Origin: Candidatus Poseidoniaceae archaeon
Lineage (GTDB): Archaea > Thermoplasmatota > Poseidoniia > Poseidoniales > Poseidoniaceae
DNA: 39,111 bases
Direction of reading: 5' to 3'
Assembly: GCA_028353405.1 (NCBI GenBank)
Contig: JAOMOG010000014.1
Coordinates: forward strand, 1 to 39,111
Within the stretch, counting starts at the first letter, position 1, and each line of letters begins with the position of its first letter. This document shows, piece after piece, positions 1 to 9,135 of this stretch. The notes under the pieces are model-generated. The model was not told the DNA's origin. It was given only the letters and a program-made list of their open reading frames with translations, and did no database searches. The position numbers and the translations under genes were made by a program.

Positions 1-1
1 T

Positions 2-142
2 GGAGATTGGGCACGTATTCACGCACAAATTCTCAATCAACATATTGTCTATGCAACAATGTTAAACGAATTTAGATTAAATGAGAAGGGTTTGGTCAAT
101 GTCAATGATCTAAGAGATGCCTGGACGCTTCTCGACTACTGA
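2..142 (+). CDS. C-terminal end of an unrecognised protein (5' truncated)
   Basis: An open frame enters from the left edge and runs 46 codons to a TGA at 140-142. The peptide begins GDWARIHAQIL and ends in DAWTLLDY. It looks like a helical C-terminus with alternating hydrophobic and charged residues and has no cysteines. I do not recognise the family and the N-terminal part lies outside the window. It converges on the minus-strand gene that ends 36 nt away. It is supported only by being open to the edge and by a codon use that looks like its neighbours, so it could be a chance frame. Confidence 0.5.
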   Translation, partial: GDWARIHAQILNQHIVYATMLNEFRLNEKGLVNVNDLRDAWTLLDY

Positions 143-178
143 TTAGACTATTTCTTCGGAAAGCGATTAAGACGCATC

Positions 179-1243
179 CTATTGACTAGGTGGTGGAAGC
201 AATTGTTCCGGCATAGCCGGTATTGCTTTAGGTTGATTTTCATAAACAGCTGGAGGTGGAATCTCCAGTGAAGGCACCAGTTCTTCTTGCTTTGTCGCTA
301 ATCCAGCCCCCATATATTTACGATTAACAATTATTGGCGCTACCATCATGCACCCCACAATACCCAAGAAAGCAATAGAAACGGTCCAAGGTGGCAAAAT
401 GAATGAACGCAGCGTTGTCACTATTGACACATCTGCATTTACAATATTATTCGGCGTATCAGCATCCGAATCATGAGAGTTATCCCATGTATCAACCACT
501 ACATAGAAGTCTTCCCAATTTTCTCCTCCGAACATACTATGATAAATTTCTGGACCATCTAGGCTAACTGACATTGCAACTTCATCCATATTTTCATATT
601 CATGTGCATCTCTAAAAGTACGCCATCCAAGGACATCAAAACTTCTCCATTCAGGGTCCATGTTTTTGAGAGTATCTTCAATATCCTCCCACCAGCCATA
701 ATCACCATGGCTACGTGAATATGATTGCGTGTATGAGTCATATTGATTAGTAGTCATCAAGTATACATCACCATATGCAGGAACTATATCATCACCAATC
801 ATATGAGTCAATGTTACACAAATAGTAGTCCTGTGGTTGCTTGAAAGATTAAGACGTAATGCACCTATGCTATCATTTCCAATTTTCATGAAAGTGCTAT
901 AATCTTCTGTAAGCGGTTTCAGTGCATTATTTTGCCAATTATTTTCATACATGTAAGGCTGTTCCGGGCTTAGTGGATAATTATCTGGATTATTGTCATA
1001 TGACTCGGGAGAATCCATGTCGTCATCATAATAATAATCGTCTTCATAATAATAATCATAGTAAGAATATTGAAATGGTACTTCCGCAACTCTCTGTATG
1101 GTTTCATTCCAAACTACTGGCTGCCAGTCACCAGAACAGGCACTAGCGGCTTGAGCATTAGAAATAATACCCCCTCCAGTGAATCCACTAGAAGTAAGCG
1201 GAATTAGGATCAGCATTGTTACTAAAATCGTCACTAAACGCAC
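179..1243 (-). CDS. Secreted, membrane-anchored protein with Tyr/Asp-rich segment
   Basis: 354 residues, family not recognised. The N-terminus is a signal peptide (hydrophobic to about residue 20, likely cleaved after NAQA near residue 32). Residues about 58-95 form a low-complexity Tyr/Asp/Glu stretch (YYDYYYEDDYYYDDD). The middle is a soluble outer domain with several N-glycosylation sequons. One transmembrane helix near residues 285-308 is followed by a Pro-rich cytoplasmic tail ending PPPSQ. The start is a GTG preceded by a GGGGGTAGG ribosome-binding stretch. It lies 55 nt downstream of the PKD peptidase on the same strand and is probably co-transcribed with it, which suggests a surface partner, but this is only inference. 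Confidence 0.8.
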   Translation of the reverse strand: MRLVTILVTMLILIPLTSSGFTGGGIISNAQAASACSGDWQPVVWNETIQRVAEVPFQYSYYDYYYEDDYYYDDDMDSPESYDNNPDNYPLSPEQPYMYENNWQNNALKPLTEDYSTFMKIGNDSIGALRLNLSSNHRTTICVTLTHMIGDDIVPAYGDVYLMTTNQYDSYTQSYSRSHGDYGWWEDIEDTLKNMDPEWRSFDVLGWRTFRDAHEYENMDEVAMSVSLDGPEIYHSMFGGENWEDFYVVVDTWDNSHDSDADTPNNIVNADVSIVTTLRSFILPPWTVSIAFLGIVGCMMVAPIIVNRKYMGAGLATKQEELVPSLEIPPPAVYENQPKAIPAMPEQLLPPPSQ

Positions 1244-1252
1244 TATTGCCTA

Positions 1253-1282
1253 CCCCCTACATACATTCCAAGACATAGGGGG
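1253..1282 (-). promoter_or_regulatory. Hairpin covering the ribosome-binding site of the 179-1243 gene
   Basis: CCCCCTA at 1253-1259 and TAGGGGG at 1276-1282 are perfect 7-bp inverted arms separated by 16 nt. In the minus-strand transcript one arm contains the G-rich ribosome-binding sequence just before the GTG start at 1243. It could act as a translational brake or as an RNA end downstream of the PKD peptidase gene. The arms are seen in the sequence; the function is inferred. Confidence 0.4.
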
Positions 1283-1298
1283 TTGATGGATATAACGC

Positions 1299-4200
1299 TC
1301 AACCTCTTCTTCTAAGTGGACGAACATAACCAGAATCATCTGAGCGGCGTTCTTCCTTTGAAAGTATAGATGGGGCCGGTGGAGGGGCGTGTTGATCCAT
1401 GCCCAATAATCCTCCTTGCGACTCTACATGCTCTACATCATAGGTCTCTGCTGCCTTCTTTGCTTCCTCTTCGACTTCGGTAGGCTCTCTCATTACAAAC
1501 CAACCTAAAACCAATGCAGCTGTGATCAGGACGATGAATGTCAACAGGTCTGAACCTGCATCTGCTAGCCAATTCTTCCAATCTTGAACACTGAAATCAG
1601 ACAAAGATGGTGGCGCTTCTCCTTCAGGAATTACTTGGACTCCATAATCCATCTCATCGCACATGTCAAGTCCATTGCAGACCTGTAGGCGAATTTGTAC
1701 TAATCCTGCTTCTTGCCAACTTGCAGAGACTCTAGTTTTTGAACCTGTGAGAGGAGATACCCAATCGTCAGCAAAATTACCGTTTTCATCAGCATCTTCT
1801 GCCAAGTTCAAATCCCATTGAATCAATAGTCCGGATTCAATTCTCTCATCACGGTCACTAATCGAACCATCCAATACATTCAAATCTCTATAAATAATCA
1901 ATTCATCACTGTCTTGACCAGTAACATTTGCACTCAACGAATTTACATCCCCAACGAATACATCTTCTGGGATAAAAATTTCCTCAATATCTGGAGGTGT
2001 GGCGATAAGAACTGTAAATGACTGTCTTGAAACATCTCCTGTACCAAATGAATCCCTAACTGTAAGCGTAACGATATATTCCCCCGGAATTGAATACGAA
2101 TGCCAAGGAGATGGATCGTGGTTCAATGGTGTAGCATCACCGAAATCCCATGTATAACTAACGATTCCGTTCCATTCTGGAGATGCTGATTCAAGTGGAA
2201 TATACATCCCCTCATAACGACGGTCTCCATCTCTTGTTCCTTCCGAATCGAAGTACAGTAAAGTCCCAGGTGCCGCAATTGAATTACCATCTTCGTCAAA
2301 AGTTCTAGACCATGATTCGACCACAGTTCCTTCTGGCAAGGATGTTTCATCGGTAACAATTTCTCCTCCTAACCACGCATCTAGTATTTTCACACTAATG
2401 ATTGGAACTGGATTAGAGATTCTAATAACCATCGTCTTTGCAATACTCTCTTGCCCACTTTCATCGGTAACAATCAGTACTACACTGTTAACCCCTGGTT
2501 CAGTAAAAGAATGAGTGACTTGTGGCCTGTCACCGAATGTACCATCAGAGAAACTCCAATTAAATGTGAGATCACTTGAATCCCCAACTGTTCCATCAGG
2601 GTCAAAACTATTTCTTCCATCAAAGGTGTATGGGGTATCAACTTGCCCATCTGTTGCGCGGAAATCTATTGATTCAGAACCGGTTGATGCGGTTGTACGG
2701 ACAAGGAAATCTGATACTGGCATTTGATTAAGAACTATAACATAAAATTGTGCAGTAGATGAACTTCCATCGTCATCAGTTGCTGTAAGCTGGACTGTCA
2801 TTAATCCGGCGCTATCCCATCCGACTATAGGATTGGATTGGGCACTGCTGGTAGTTGTGAAATCATCAGTCCTATCTAGCGAACCACCATTGAGGTTAAC
2901 ACCCTCTGGGAAACTCCAGGCGTACGTCACTATTTGCCCATCATAATCTTTGAAGACATCAGGCATTACCATTGGCGTATAGGTGTATGTAGTCATATTC
3001 TCAGACCAAATCTGAACCGGAACGCGATTGTTTACGTGGACTAGAATTGATTTCATTCCGACATTAATACCATCGGAAACACTCAATGTTAGAGTGTATG
3101 TTTCATTAGTTGAATTCAATGCCCCCCATTCGTGGTGAGTGGAATACATCCCGACTCCCCCTTGGCTTGAACCATCACCCCAATCCCAGTCGAATTGGAG
3201 GTTCTCTGTCGGCACATTATCTGCGGTTCTTCCTGCAGAGAAGAGAATCTTTTGGTTCGTCAAAATTGAAATTTCCGTTTCAATGACAACATTGTTGACT
3301 GTGATAATAGGAATAGGTTGCGTGGTATCATTGACCACTATTTCATGAATATCCGTTTCCGACCAAGTTCCACCTACATCTTGAATTCTTAAAGTGGCAT
3401 TGAATGATCCGACCGAGGTATAAGATCTTACAGGGGATTTCAAACTTGAGCTAATATTATCTCCAAAATCCCAAGCATAGGCTGTTGGCGAGTCATAATA
3501 TGGCAATGAATTATTGTCCAAGGAAAGACCCCATGCGTCAAAACCATCTCCATTGAATTGGACATTTTCCCATGTTTGTGTTTGGTTTGGTGCAACACTA
3601 CCATTCGCTGTTGGACGCATATTTGCTAGAGCTTGTGGTGATGTGGTTTTGGTGTTTATCAATGCCCCAAGCATATCTCTCATCTCTAAATCAAATGTAT
3701 ATTGATCCGTCATTGCTGCAGTAAAGTAAACATCTCCTCCAACATCTACGCCGCCTCCAGCAGAAATTCTGTTTGTTAGTGAATCTATCTCATTTCCAAA
3801 TCCATCTTTGACCTTGACAGTAACGTCTAAATCTTCGAAGAAAGCGTTTGATAACACATTATAATTGATGTGAGCGGTGTCTGGTGAACCATCTCCATCT
3901 CTATCGGATAGAGTCGTTGTGTTCAGTCCAATAGTAGCAGGAGAGGTTATTCTTGCGGCTTCAACATCGATGGTCCCTTGTGGATAGGAAGACCCGCAAG
4001 ATGTGTAATCACAATCTGCAATTGTACTCGCATACCATGTTATTGCCCAGACTTCATCCGTCAAATTGCCAAATCCAGGGACAAGGCCAGTAGCAACATT
4101 ATTTTGGAAATTCAAATCGGTAACACTCCACAACCCATCGGCAGTAGATTTTGAAACTAACACTCCCTCAAATTGACTGACATCTGCTGTAAACCTCATT

Positions 4201-5504
4201 GTCAAAGGAGCGGGAGATGATGCCCCCGGTGTAAATTTGAAAGAACGTATTCCCCATCCCTCAACGCTATGCCCTGTTGAAGACCATGGCCCGACCCAAT
4301 CTGAGTTAGTATCTGCAGGTTGCGCCCTACAGAATGAACCGGAAGCACACGATTGTGTCAATTGAAGATTCGGATACCCCCATATTCCTTGATCGCTATC
4401 TAGCGTAGCAGCAATTGAGAAGTTAGCAAATATTTCAGACATTGTCGTACCAACTTTACCAGATTGGCCAGATTGAGGTGAAAGTGCTAGGTTAACAACT
4501 CCTTGACCACCTGTTGCACTATCCTGTACTAATTGCCTAACAGCCGGACCTCCACCTAAGTGTTCAGCCAAATACATTGTGAACATATATCCTGCACCAT
4601 AATCTGCAATTCTTTGATTCCACCATCGAACACTTAGTTCTGGGCTTGAAGTCCAAGCATTAACGTGACCTGTAAGAGTTGAATCTGCACCAAAACAAAG
4701 ATAGATTGCTACATCTGCATTTCCTTCATCTATCCACAGATTCTCATACGGGTCTTGCGCATTATGCAATAGATGTTCTAACTCGTGAGCAAGAATTGAT
4801 TTGCCCCAAGTTAATGTTATATCTGCATAATCAACAAAGACGGCTTCTCTGGAGACTGCAAATGAAGGAGAGAAATAGCCACCGATATTGTATGCCCCGT
4901 CAATATCATAAATTACGATTTGAACTTGACAATTGTTATCTTTATCAGGAGGAGCTAAACCTCTACCGTCCTGGTAGTCCTTACCATAGTAAGTAGTCAT
5001 TGTTGGATAGATTGTTTGATCCCATGTTTGTGCAAGGTTGTTTAGAACCGTGGATGAAAGTGTTCTTCCAGATTGCACCAGGAATGCTACTGAAACAGTT
5101 GTTTTTGCCACATAAGTGTCAACCGAACCACCAGAGGTTGGAACAGTCAGTGTATCTCCTACCACGTGTGGTGAACAAGCCCTTGCCGAAGAACGACCGC
5201 TCGTAACTGGCTGCATTGACATTTCATCTACGCCCGGCATACCGGCTTCAACCCACTTTGATTTCATGAATGATGAGGCCGAAACAACAATCTCGTCCTC
5301 TTCAATAAACAAATATTCTCTTCCATCGTGCGCATCAAATTCAGAAATGTCGCCAATAATTACTCCCTTGGCATCATATGGTGCTGCTTCGTAACTATCA
5401 GATTCGCCGGACTGTGCTGCTGCTGCCATCAATAATGGCGACATGCTAGCAATGAGCAATACTGTTACGAATATGAAGGCTGGACTAGTGCGTAGTTCCG
5501 ACAT
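1299..5504 (-). CDS. Large secreted M30-like zinc metallopeptidase with PKD repeats
   Basis: 1401 residues. A signal peptide covers about residues 1-30 (ending AAAAQS). The peptidase domain carries HELEH at 240-244 and the third zinc ligand in WIDEG (E260), with the preceding IYPTMTTYYG and GGYFSPSF segments resembling hyicolysin-type (M30) gluzincins. From about residue 640 come roughly five PKD-type beta-sandwich domains, visible as WDFGD, WDWGDG, WSFSDG and WDFGD motifs followed by sVGSF/PGEY strands. A transmembrane helix lies near 1325-1345 and a basic cytoplasmic tail ends PLRRRG. It is predicted to face outward on the cell surface and hydrolyse proteins. The ATG has GAGGT seven bases upstream. 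It shares a divergent promoter region with the M28 gene. Confidence 0.88.
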   Translation of the reverse strand: MSELRTSPAFIFVTVLLIASMSPLLMAAAAQSGESDSYEAAPYDAKGVIIGDISEFDAHDGREYLFIEEDEIVVSASSFMKSKWVEAGMPGVDEMSMQPVTSGRSSARACSPHVVGDTLTVPTSGGSVDTYVAKTTVSVAFLVQSGRTLSSTVLNNLAQTWDQTIYPTMTTYYGKDYQDGRGLAPPDKDNNCQVQIVIYDIDGAYNIGGYFSPSFAVSREAVFVDYADITLTWGKSILAHELEHLLHNAQDPYENLWIDEGNADVAIYLCFGADSTLTGHVNAWTSSPELSVRWWNQRIADYGAGYMFTMYLAEHLGGGPAVRQLVQDSATGGQGVVNLALSPQSGQSGKVGTTMSEIFANFSIAATLDSDQGIWGYPNLQLTQSCASGSFCRAQPADTNSDWVGPWSSTGHSVEGWGIRSFKFTPGASSPAPLTMRFTADVSQFEGVLVSKSTADGLWSVTDLNFQNNVATGLVPGFGNLTDEVWAITWYASTIADCDYTSCGSSYPQGTIDVEAARITSPATIGLNTTTLSDRDGDGSPDTAHINYNVLSNAFFEDLDVTVKVKDGFGNEIDSLTNRISAGGGVDVGGDVYFTAAMTDQYTFDLEMRDMLGALINTKTTSPQALANMRPTANGSVAPNQTQTWENVQFNGDGFDAWGLSLDNNSLPYYDSPTAYAWDFGDNISSSLKSPVRSYTSVGSFNATLRIQDVGGTWSETDIHEIVVNDTTQPIPIITVNNVVIETEISILTNQKILFSAGRTADNVPTENLQFDWDWGDGSSQGGVGMYSTHHEWGALNSTNETYTLTLSVSDGINVGMKSILVHVNNRVPVQIWSENMTTYTYTPMVMPDVFKDYDGQIVTYAWSFPEGVNLNGGSLDRTDDFTTTSSAQSNPIVGWDSAGLMTVQLTATDDDGSSSTAQFYVIVLNQMPVSDFLVRTTASTGSESIDFRATDGQVDTPYTFDGRNSFDPDGTVGDSSDLTFNWSFSDGTFGDRPQVTHSFTEPGVNSVVLIVTDESGQESIAKTMVIRISNPVPIISVKILDAWLGGEIVTDETSLPEGTVVESWSRTFDEDGNSIAAPGTLLYFDSEGTRDGDRRYEGMYIPLESASPEWNGIVSYTWDFGDATPLNHDPSPWHSYSIPGEYIVTLTVRDSFGTGDVSRQSFTVLIATPPDIEEIFIPEDVFVGDVNSLSANVTGQDSDELIIYRDLNVLDGSISDRDERIESGLLIQWDLNLAEDADENGNFADDWVSPLTGSKTRVSASWQEAGLVQIRLQVCNGLDMCDEMDYGVQVIPEGEAPPSLSDFSVQDWKNWLADAGSDLLTFIVLITAALVLGWFVMREPTEVEEEAKKAAETYDVEHVESQGGLLGMDQHAPPPAPSILSKEERRSDDSGYVRPLRRRG

Positions 5505-5592
5505 TTAATTGACCTCAGGGGAACGCATCACTGATTCCCAAAACAACCACTTGAAATGAAGTATTTAATACTCGGTTAATGAGGATTCAATA
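5505..5592. promoter_or_regulatory. Divergent promoter region between two secreted-enzyme genes
   Basis: 88 nt separate the start codons of the M30-like and M28 genes. AGTATTTAATACT at 5560-5572 is a perfect palindrome and has the TTTAATA composition of an archaeal TATA box, so it could serve either strand. On the plus side GAGGA at 5581-5585 lies seven bases before the ATG at 5593. Assignment of the TATA box is by pattern only. Confidence 0.45.
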
Positions 5593-6810
5593 ATGCTCTT
5601 GTCACATAGCACTCAAAGCGGCGGTCGAAAACGCCTCATAGGGGTCGTTTTTGTCTGTTTATTGCTATCAAATATCACATCTGCAAGTGGTAATGAAGAT
5701 GATTGGATTAATTCGGCTGACATTTGCCAAAAAACAAGTGAATTACAATTCAATGGAACATTAGCAAATCAGAGCGTTACATGGCAAACCGAACTTGGAC
5801 CAAGATTACCTGGTTCAAACGCTTCATTAGCACTTCGAAACTCATTAACTGAAAATCTTACAAATTATGGCTGGGATGTTGAATTAAGTAATCACACTTC
5901 TCATGAGATTAATTTAACTAATGTGATAGCAACTTGGAAACCTCAAAACCTTAGTCAAAATGAATATGACGAATTAGGTCGAATCGTGTTGTCTGCGCAT
6001 TATGATACTAGAAATATAGCCGACAGAGATTCAAATGAATCTCTTCGCAACACCCCTATTTTAGGGGCAAATGATGGTGCGAGCGGTGTTGCTGCTCTTG
6101 CCGAGTTAGGTCGAATTATCCCTAGTATGGATTTGAATAATGAGATCATGTTACTATTTTCTGATGCTGAAGATCAAGGAGATAACTACACCCTCGGTGC
6201 TGAGGCATGGGCCGACAATCTAACTCAAGAAGAAATTAATCGAACTGAATCTTTCATTTTATTAGACATGATAGGGGATGCAGATTTACAATTAACAAAA
6301 ATTATTCCGTCAACACCAATATTAACTGAAAATCTGATGATATTGGGAGAAAAACTCGGACTTTCTAATCAAACAGATGGTTGTAATGGCCAACGATCCA
6401 ATGTTATGCAGCCCAATCAATCAATAGCTGTAATAGATGACCATGTGCATCCATTCGCTCTTGGAATTCCTTCTCTAGATATTATTGACTTGACATATGG
6501 TGTAAACGCTACTCCTTTCGGAGGTTATTGGCATACAACACAGGATACCGCAGATAAAGTAAGTGCTGAATCGCTAGAAAATGTTGGAATGATTGTAGAA
6601 TTGGGCCTATTAACCGGTGCATGGACGACAATTGATACGCCATTAGAACAATCAAAACTGTCAAACAATTCTGAGCCCGAACAAAAGCAACCAATTGAAG
6701 AAGCCACCAACAAAGGTGCCGATTCTTCTAAATTATTGGCAGTTTTGTCTTTCAGCGTTCTTGCCATAAGTTTAGTTTCTTTGTTTTTCCTTAAGCGCTT
6801 TGTAGAATAA
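5593..6810 (+). CDS. Secreted M28-family peptidase / glutaminyl cyclase-like enzyme
   Basis: 405 residues. A hydrophobic leader at about 17-33 and a C-terminal helix at about 382-401 suggest an exported enzyme anchored by its tail. The zinc site reads in order: SAHYD (H136), GANDGAS (D161), DAED (E193/D194), LLDMIGD (D225), DDHVHPF (H284/H286) and WHTTQD (H314). The DDHxxPF and WHTxxD blocks resemble the glutaminyl-peptide cyclotransferase branch of M28, so it may be an aminopeptidase or a cyclase. The ectodomain holds about 15 N-X-S/T sequons, a very high density. The ATG has GAGGA seven bases upstream. It diverges from the PKD peptidase, consistent with a shared role in handling external protein. 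Confidence 0.88.
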   Translation: MLLSHSTQSGGRKRLIGVVFVCLLLSNITSASGNEDDWINSADICQKTSELQFNGTLANQSVTWQTELGPRLPGSNASLALRNSLTENLTNYGWDVELSNHTSHEINLTNVIATWKPQNLSQNEYDELGRIVLSAHYDTRNIADRDSNESLRNTPILGANDGASGVAALAELGRIIPSMDLNNEIMLLFSDAEDQGDNYTLGAEAWADNLTQEEINRTESFILLDMIGDADLQLTKIIPSTPILTENLMILGEKLGLSNQTDGCNGQRSNVMQPNQSIAVIDDHVHPFALGIPSLDIIDLTYGVNATPFGGYWHTTQDTADKVSAESLENVGMIVELGLLTGAWTTIDTPLEQSKLSNNSEPEQKQPIEEATNKGADSSKLLAVLSFSVLAISLVSLFFLKRFVE

Positions 6811-6825
6811 AATGATCGCTTTGTT

Positions 6826-6860
6826 GCGCGGACTTGCTATGAAAGGGGTAATATCCGCGC
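6826..6860 (+). terminator. GC-rich inverted repeat between the M28 gene and the next gene
   Basis: GCGCGGA at 6826-6832 and TCCGCGC at 6854-6860 can pair over a 21-nt loop. It lies 15 nt after the M28 stop and about 36 nt before the next start. No T-run follows, so a terminator is only one option; a 5'-leader structure for the following operon is equally possible. Confidence 0.3.
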
Positions 6861-6896
6861 ACCAACACCTATGGTTTGAGCGGAGGAGGTGAGGGC

Positions 6897-7775
6897 GTGT
6901 CTGACAAGAGTATAGAAGAAAGAAAAGCTGCACTGAAAGAACGCGTCCAGAACCAACTGCAAGCCTCGCAAGATGCAACTGAACAAAGAGCACTTGCTTC
7001 AAGTGAAGAACTAATTGTCAGTGTTGAAGATGTAGATGCTGCTGTGGAATTAGCAGCTGAAAAAACAAAACAACAATGGTTACGATTGGAGGAAGTTGAG
7101 AAGGGGCGATGGAGAACTATCGCTGCATCTTTGATCTTATTGGGTTCATTGTTGGGGATGATGAGTGGCGCTTTGATTCTACAAGGAAACCCTAGTGACA
7201 TTATTTCTTCTTCATTCTTCGCATCTACTGATTCTGTAGATGTAATAGGTACTGCAATTCAAGCAGAAGAAGGTACTGAAGTTCAAAATGTAACTGTTGA
7301 ATTAATTGAAATCGAGACCAATACAGTCCTACGCACTGTGAACACAGATGCAAATGGCCTCTTTGTCATTGATAATGTCATATCAAAATTACATATATTG
7401 AAACTGTCCAAAGAAGGATATAATACCATGGAATTGAAAATAATTCCAGAAAAAGCAGGAGTCGGACCGATTACCATGTCTTATGGTGATGATACAATTA
7501 CACGAGACCACCATATAGTGGCCACTGGATGGGATTTAGAGAATGCCGTAGGGCTTTCGACAACAATTGGTATTCTTACGGTAATTACCGGGATAGTAGG
7601 GGTTCAAGCTGCGGTTGAAGTTAGAAGAGGCAAATACTACCGAAGAACACAGTATTTGGCAGGAATCTCATTATTCAGTAGAGGATTAATAATATTTGGA
7701 CCGGCGTTAATCCTTGCCGGGATGATCACGATGGTGTTCATTAAGGAACAATTTGATGATTACCAGGAGGAATGA
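6897..7775 (+). CDS. Membrane protein with carboxypeptidase-regulatory-like domain
   Basis: 292 residues from a GTG start chosen because GGAGGTGA lies just upstream; a longer TTG start at 6876 would overlap this ribosome-binding site. The first 65-70 residues are charged and probably helical/coiled (RKAALKERVQNQ, AVELAAEKTKQQ). A first membrane helix lies near residues 75-97. The loop that follows has the fold signature of carboxypeptidase-regulatory/transthyretin-like domains (VIGTAIQ, TDANGLFVIDNV, LKLSKEGYNT), a small beta-sandwich. Two or three further helices fill the C-terminal third. It is presumably a structural or binding protein. Its TGA overlaps the thymidylate kinase start region, so the two are an operon. 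Confidence 0.75.
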   Translation: MSDKSIEERKAALKERVQNQLQASQDATEQRALASSEELIVSVEDVDAAVELAAEKTKQQWLRLEEVEKGRWRTIAASLILLGSLLGMMSGALILQGNPSDIISSSFFASTDSVDVIGTAIQAEEGTEVQNVTVELIEIETNTVLRTVNTDANGLFVIDNVISKLHILKLSKEGYNTMELKIIPEKAGVGPITMSYGDDTITRDHHIVATGWDLENAVGLSTTIGILTVITGIVGVQAAVEVRRGKYYRRTQYLAGISLFSRGLIIFGPALILAGMITMVFIKEQFDDYQEE

Positions 7776-7777
7776 GC

Positions 7778-9133
7778 GTGTACCTCATCACTGTCGAAGG
7801 AGGTGACGGCTCCGGAAAAGGTGAAGCTGCAAGGATCCTTCACGAGTTAGTTGCTGATTTTCCATTCCCTGGACATCACTCAACGCATGAACCAAGAAGG
7901 CATAGTGAATTGGGTAAATTGGCTTTGTCATCTGTCAAATTAGGTGATAAAACTCCTTTAGAAGAAGCGGGGTTGTTTGCTGCCGATAGACTGGACCATT
8001 CTCATACATGGATTCGTCCATTGCTTGCAAAGGGTCATGTTGTAATTTCAGACAGAAATATTCACTCATCATTAATTTATCAAGGAGTCGTCGGTGAATT
8101 GGGACTTGAACAGGTTGCCAAAATGAATGCTGCATCGATGATTCCCGACCTTGTATTTTGGATTGACTGTGACCCTGATAAAGCCATTAAAAGAATCAAG
8201 AGTGGTACTTTGCGAATGAGCAGTGGCAAAGCTGAATATTTTGAAACCCCTGAAATACAGAAAACAATTAGAAAGGGGTTCAATGACCTTTTATCCGGAA
8301 AAATAACAGTTCCGGCTCCATTTGACAAGTGTTGTGTAATAGGGCCAATACTCAATGAAGGGGGATTGGATGAACTTCGCGGAAAATTGCGAACAGAATT
8401 ACGCGCTTTTTTCAATCGAAGACCCGCTCCATTAAACGTTGATGCCGATGAAGTTGATCGTTATCTATTGAACGCACTAGTTAGCGATGTGAAAAAACAA
8501 ACAAGGCTACCAGGCGCTCCACAAGAGAAAACTTCGATGAATATCGGATGGCTTTCTGGTGAATCGCCAGCAAATTGGATGCATTTTGCAGAAGATAATT
8601 GGCCCAAAAAATCTGCGAAATCATTTGATGTCCCAGCAAGTCCACATGCCCAATCCTGTTGGGCAGTTTTAGGAACTCTCTCACTAATTGTAGGCTCGAG
8701 TGAAATTCCAAGATTGCATAAATCACTTGGTCCTCATCGAATGGTTACACAAAGGCATACTCAACGGTTGGTTAGGTGGCTGGAAAAAGAATGGTGGATT
8801 CATAAGCAACAATCACACGTACCTTTCGCTGAAGCACAGATGTTCAAATTGAGAGATGACAAACTGGGATATTGTCGTTTAGCATTAGCAATGTGGCCAT
8901 TGCGTTCCTCGCTGGCATCATGGAGAAGATCTAATCCAAAAGGCGAATGGAAGAATGCTTTAGCGGAAATATTACTTTTGGGACAAGAAAAATCACCCCC
9001 TCCGGCGATTAGGAAGGCTGTTAGCAATGTTATTAGTAGATTGGAGATGCTTACCAGTGGCCATGAAAATTGCCCAGTTCCGCAGGATATTGGGCAATTG
9101 ATTGTATGGTGGAGTATGGACCCACCACAATGA
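7778..9133 (+). CDS. tmk: Thymidylate kinase with a large C-terminal extension
   Basis: The N-terminal 205 or so residues are a dTMP kinase: P-loop EGGDGSGKG at 7-15, THEPRR, the AADRLDH segment, and VISDRNIHSSLIYQG, matching the family's DRY-SxxAYQG block. It phosphorylates dTMP to dTDP for DNA synthesis. The protein is 451 residues, about twice the usual length. The extra 240 residues are Trp-rich (PANWMHFAEDNW, EWWIHK, LIVWWSMD) and match no family I recognise. The GTG at 7778 is preferred because AGGAGG (7765-7770) is seven bases upstream; the ATG at 7772 is only one base from it. The kinase reading is firm, the extension is unknown. Confidence 0.87.
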   Translation: MYLITVEGGDGSGKGEAARILHELVADFPFPGHHSTHEPRRHSELGKLALSSVKLGDKTPLEEAGLFAADRLDHSHTWIRPLLAKGHVVISDRNIHSSLIYQGVVGELGLEQVAKMNAASMIPDLVFWIDCDPDKAIKRIKSGTLRMSSGKAEYFETPEIQKTIRKGFNDLLSGKITVPAPFDKCCVIGPILNEGGLDELRGKLRTELRAFFNRRPAPLNVDADEVDRYLLNALVSDVKKQTRLPGAPQEKTSMNIGWLSGESPANWMHFAEDNWPKKSAKSFDVPASPHAQSCWAVLGTLSLIVGSSEIPRLHKSLGPHRMVTQRHTQRLVRWLEKEWWIHKQQSHVPFAEAQMFKLRDDKLGYCRLALAMWPLRSSLASWRRSNPKGEWKNALAEILLLGQEKSPPPAIRKAVSNVISRLEMLTSGHENCPVPQDIGQLIVWWSMDPPQ

Positions 9134-9135
9134 AT

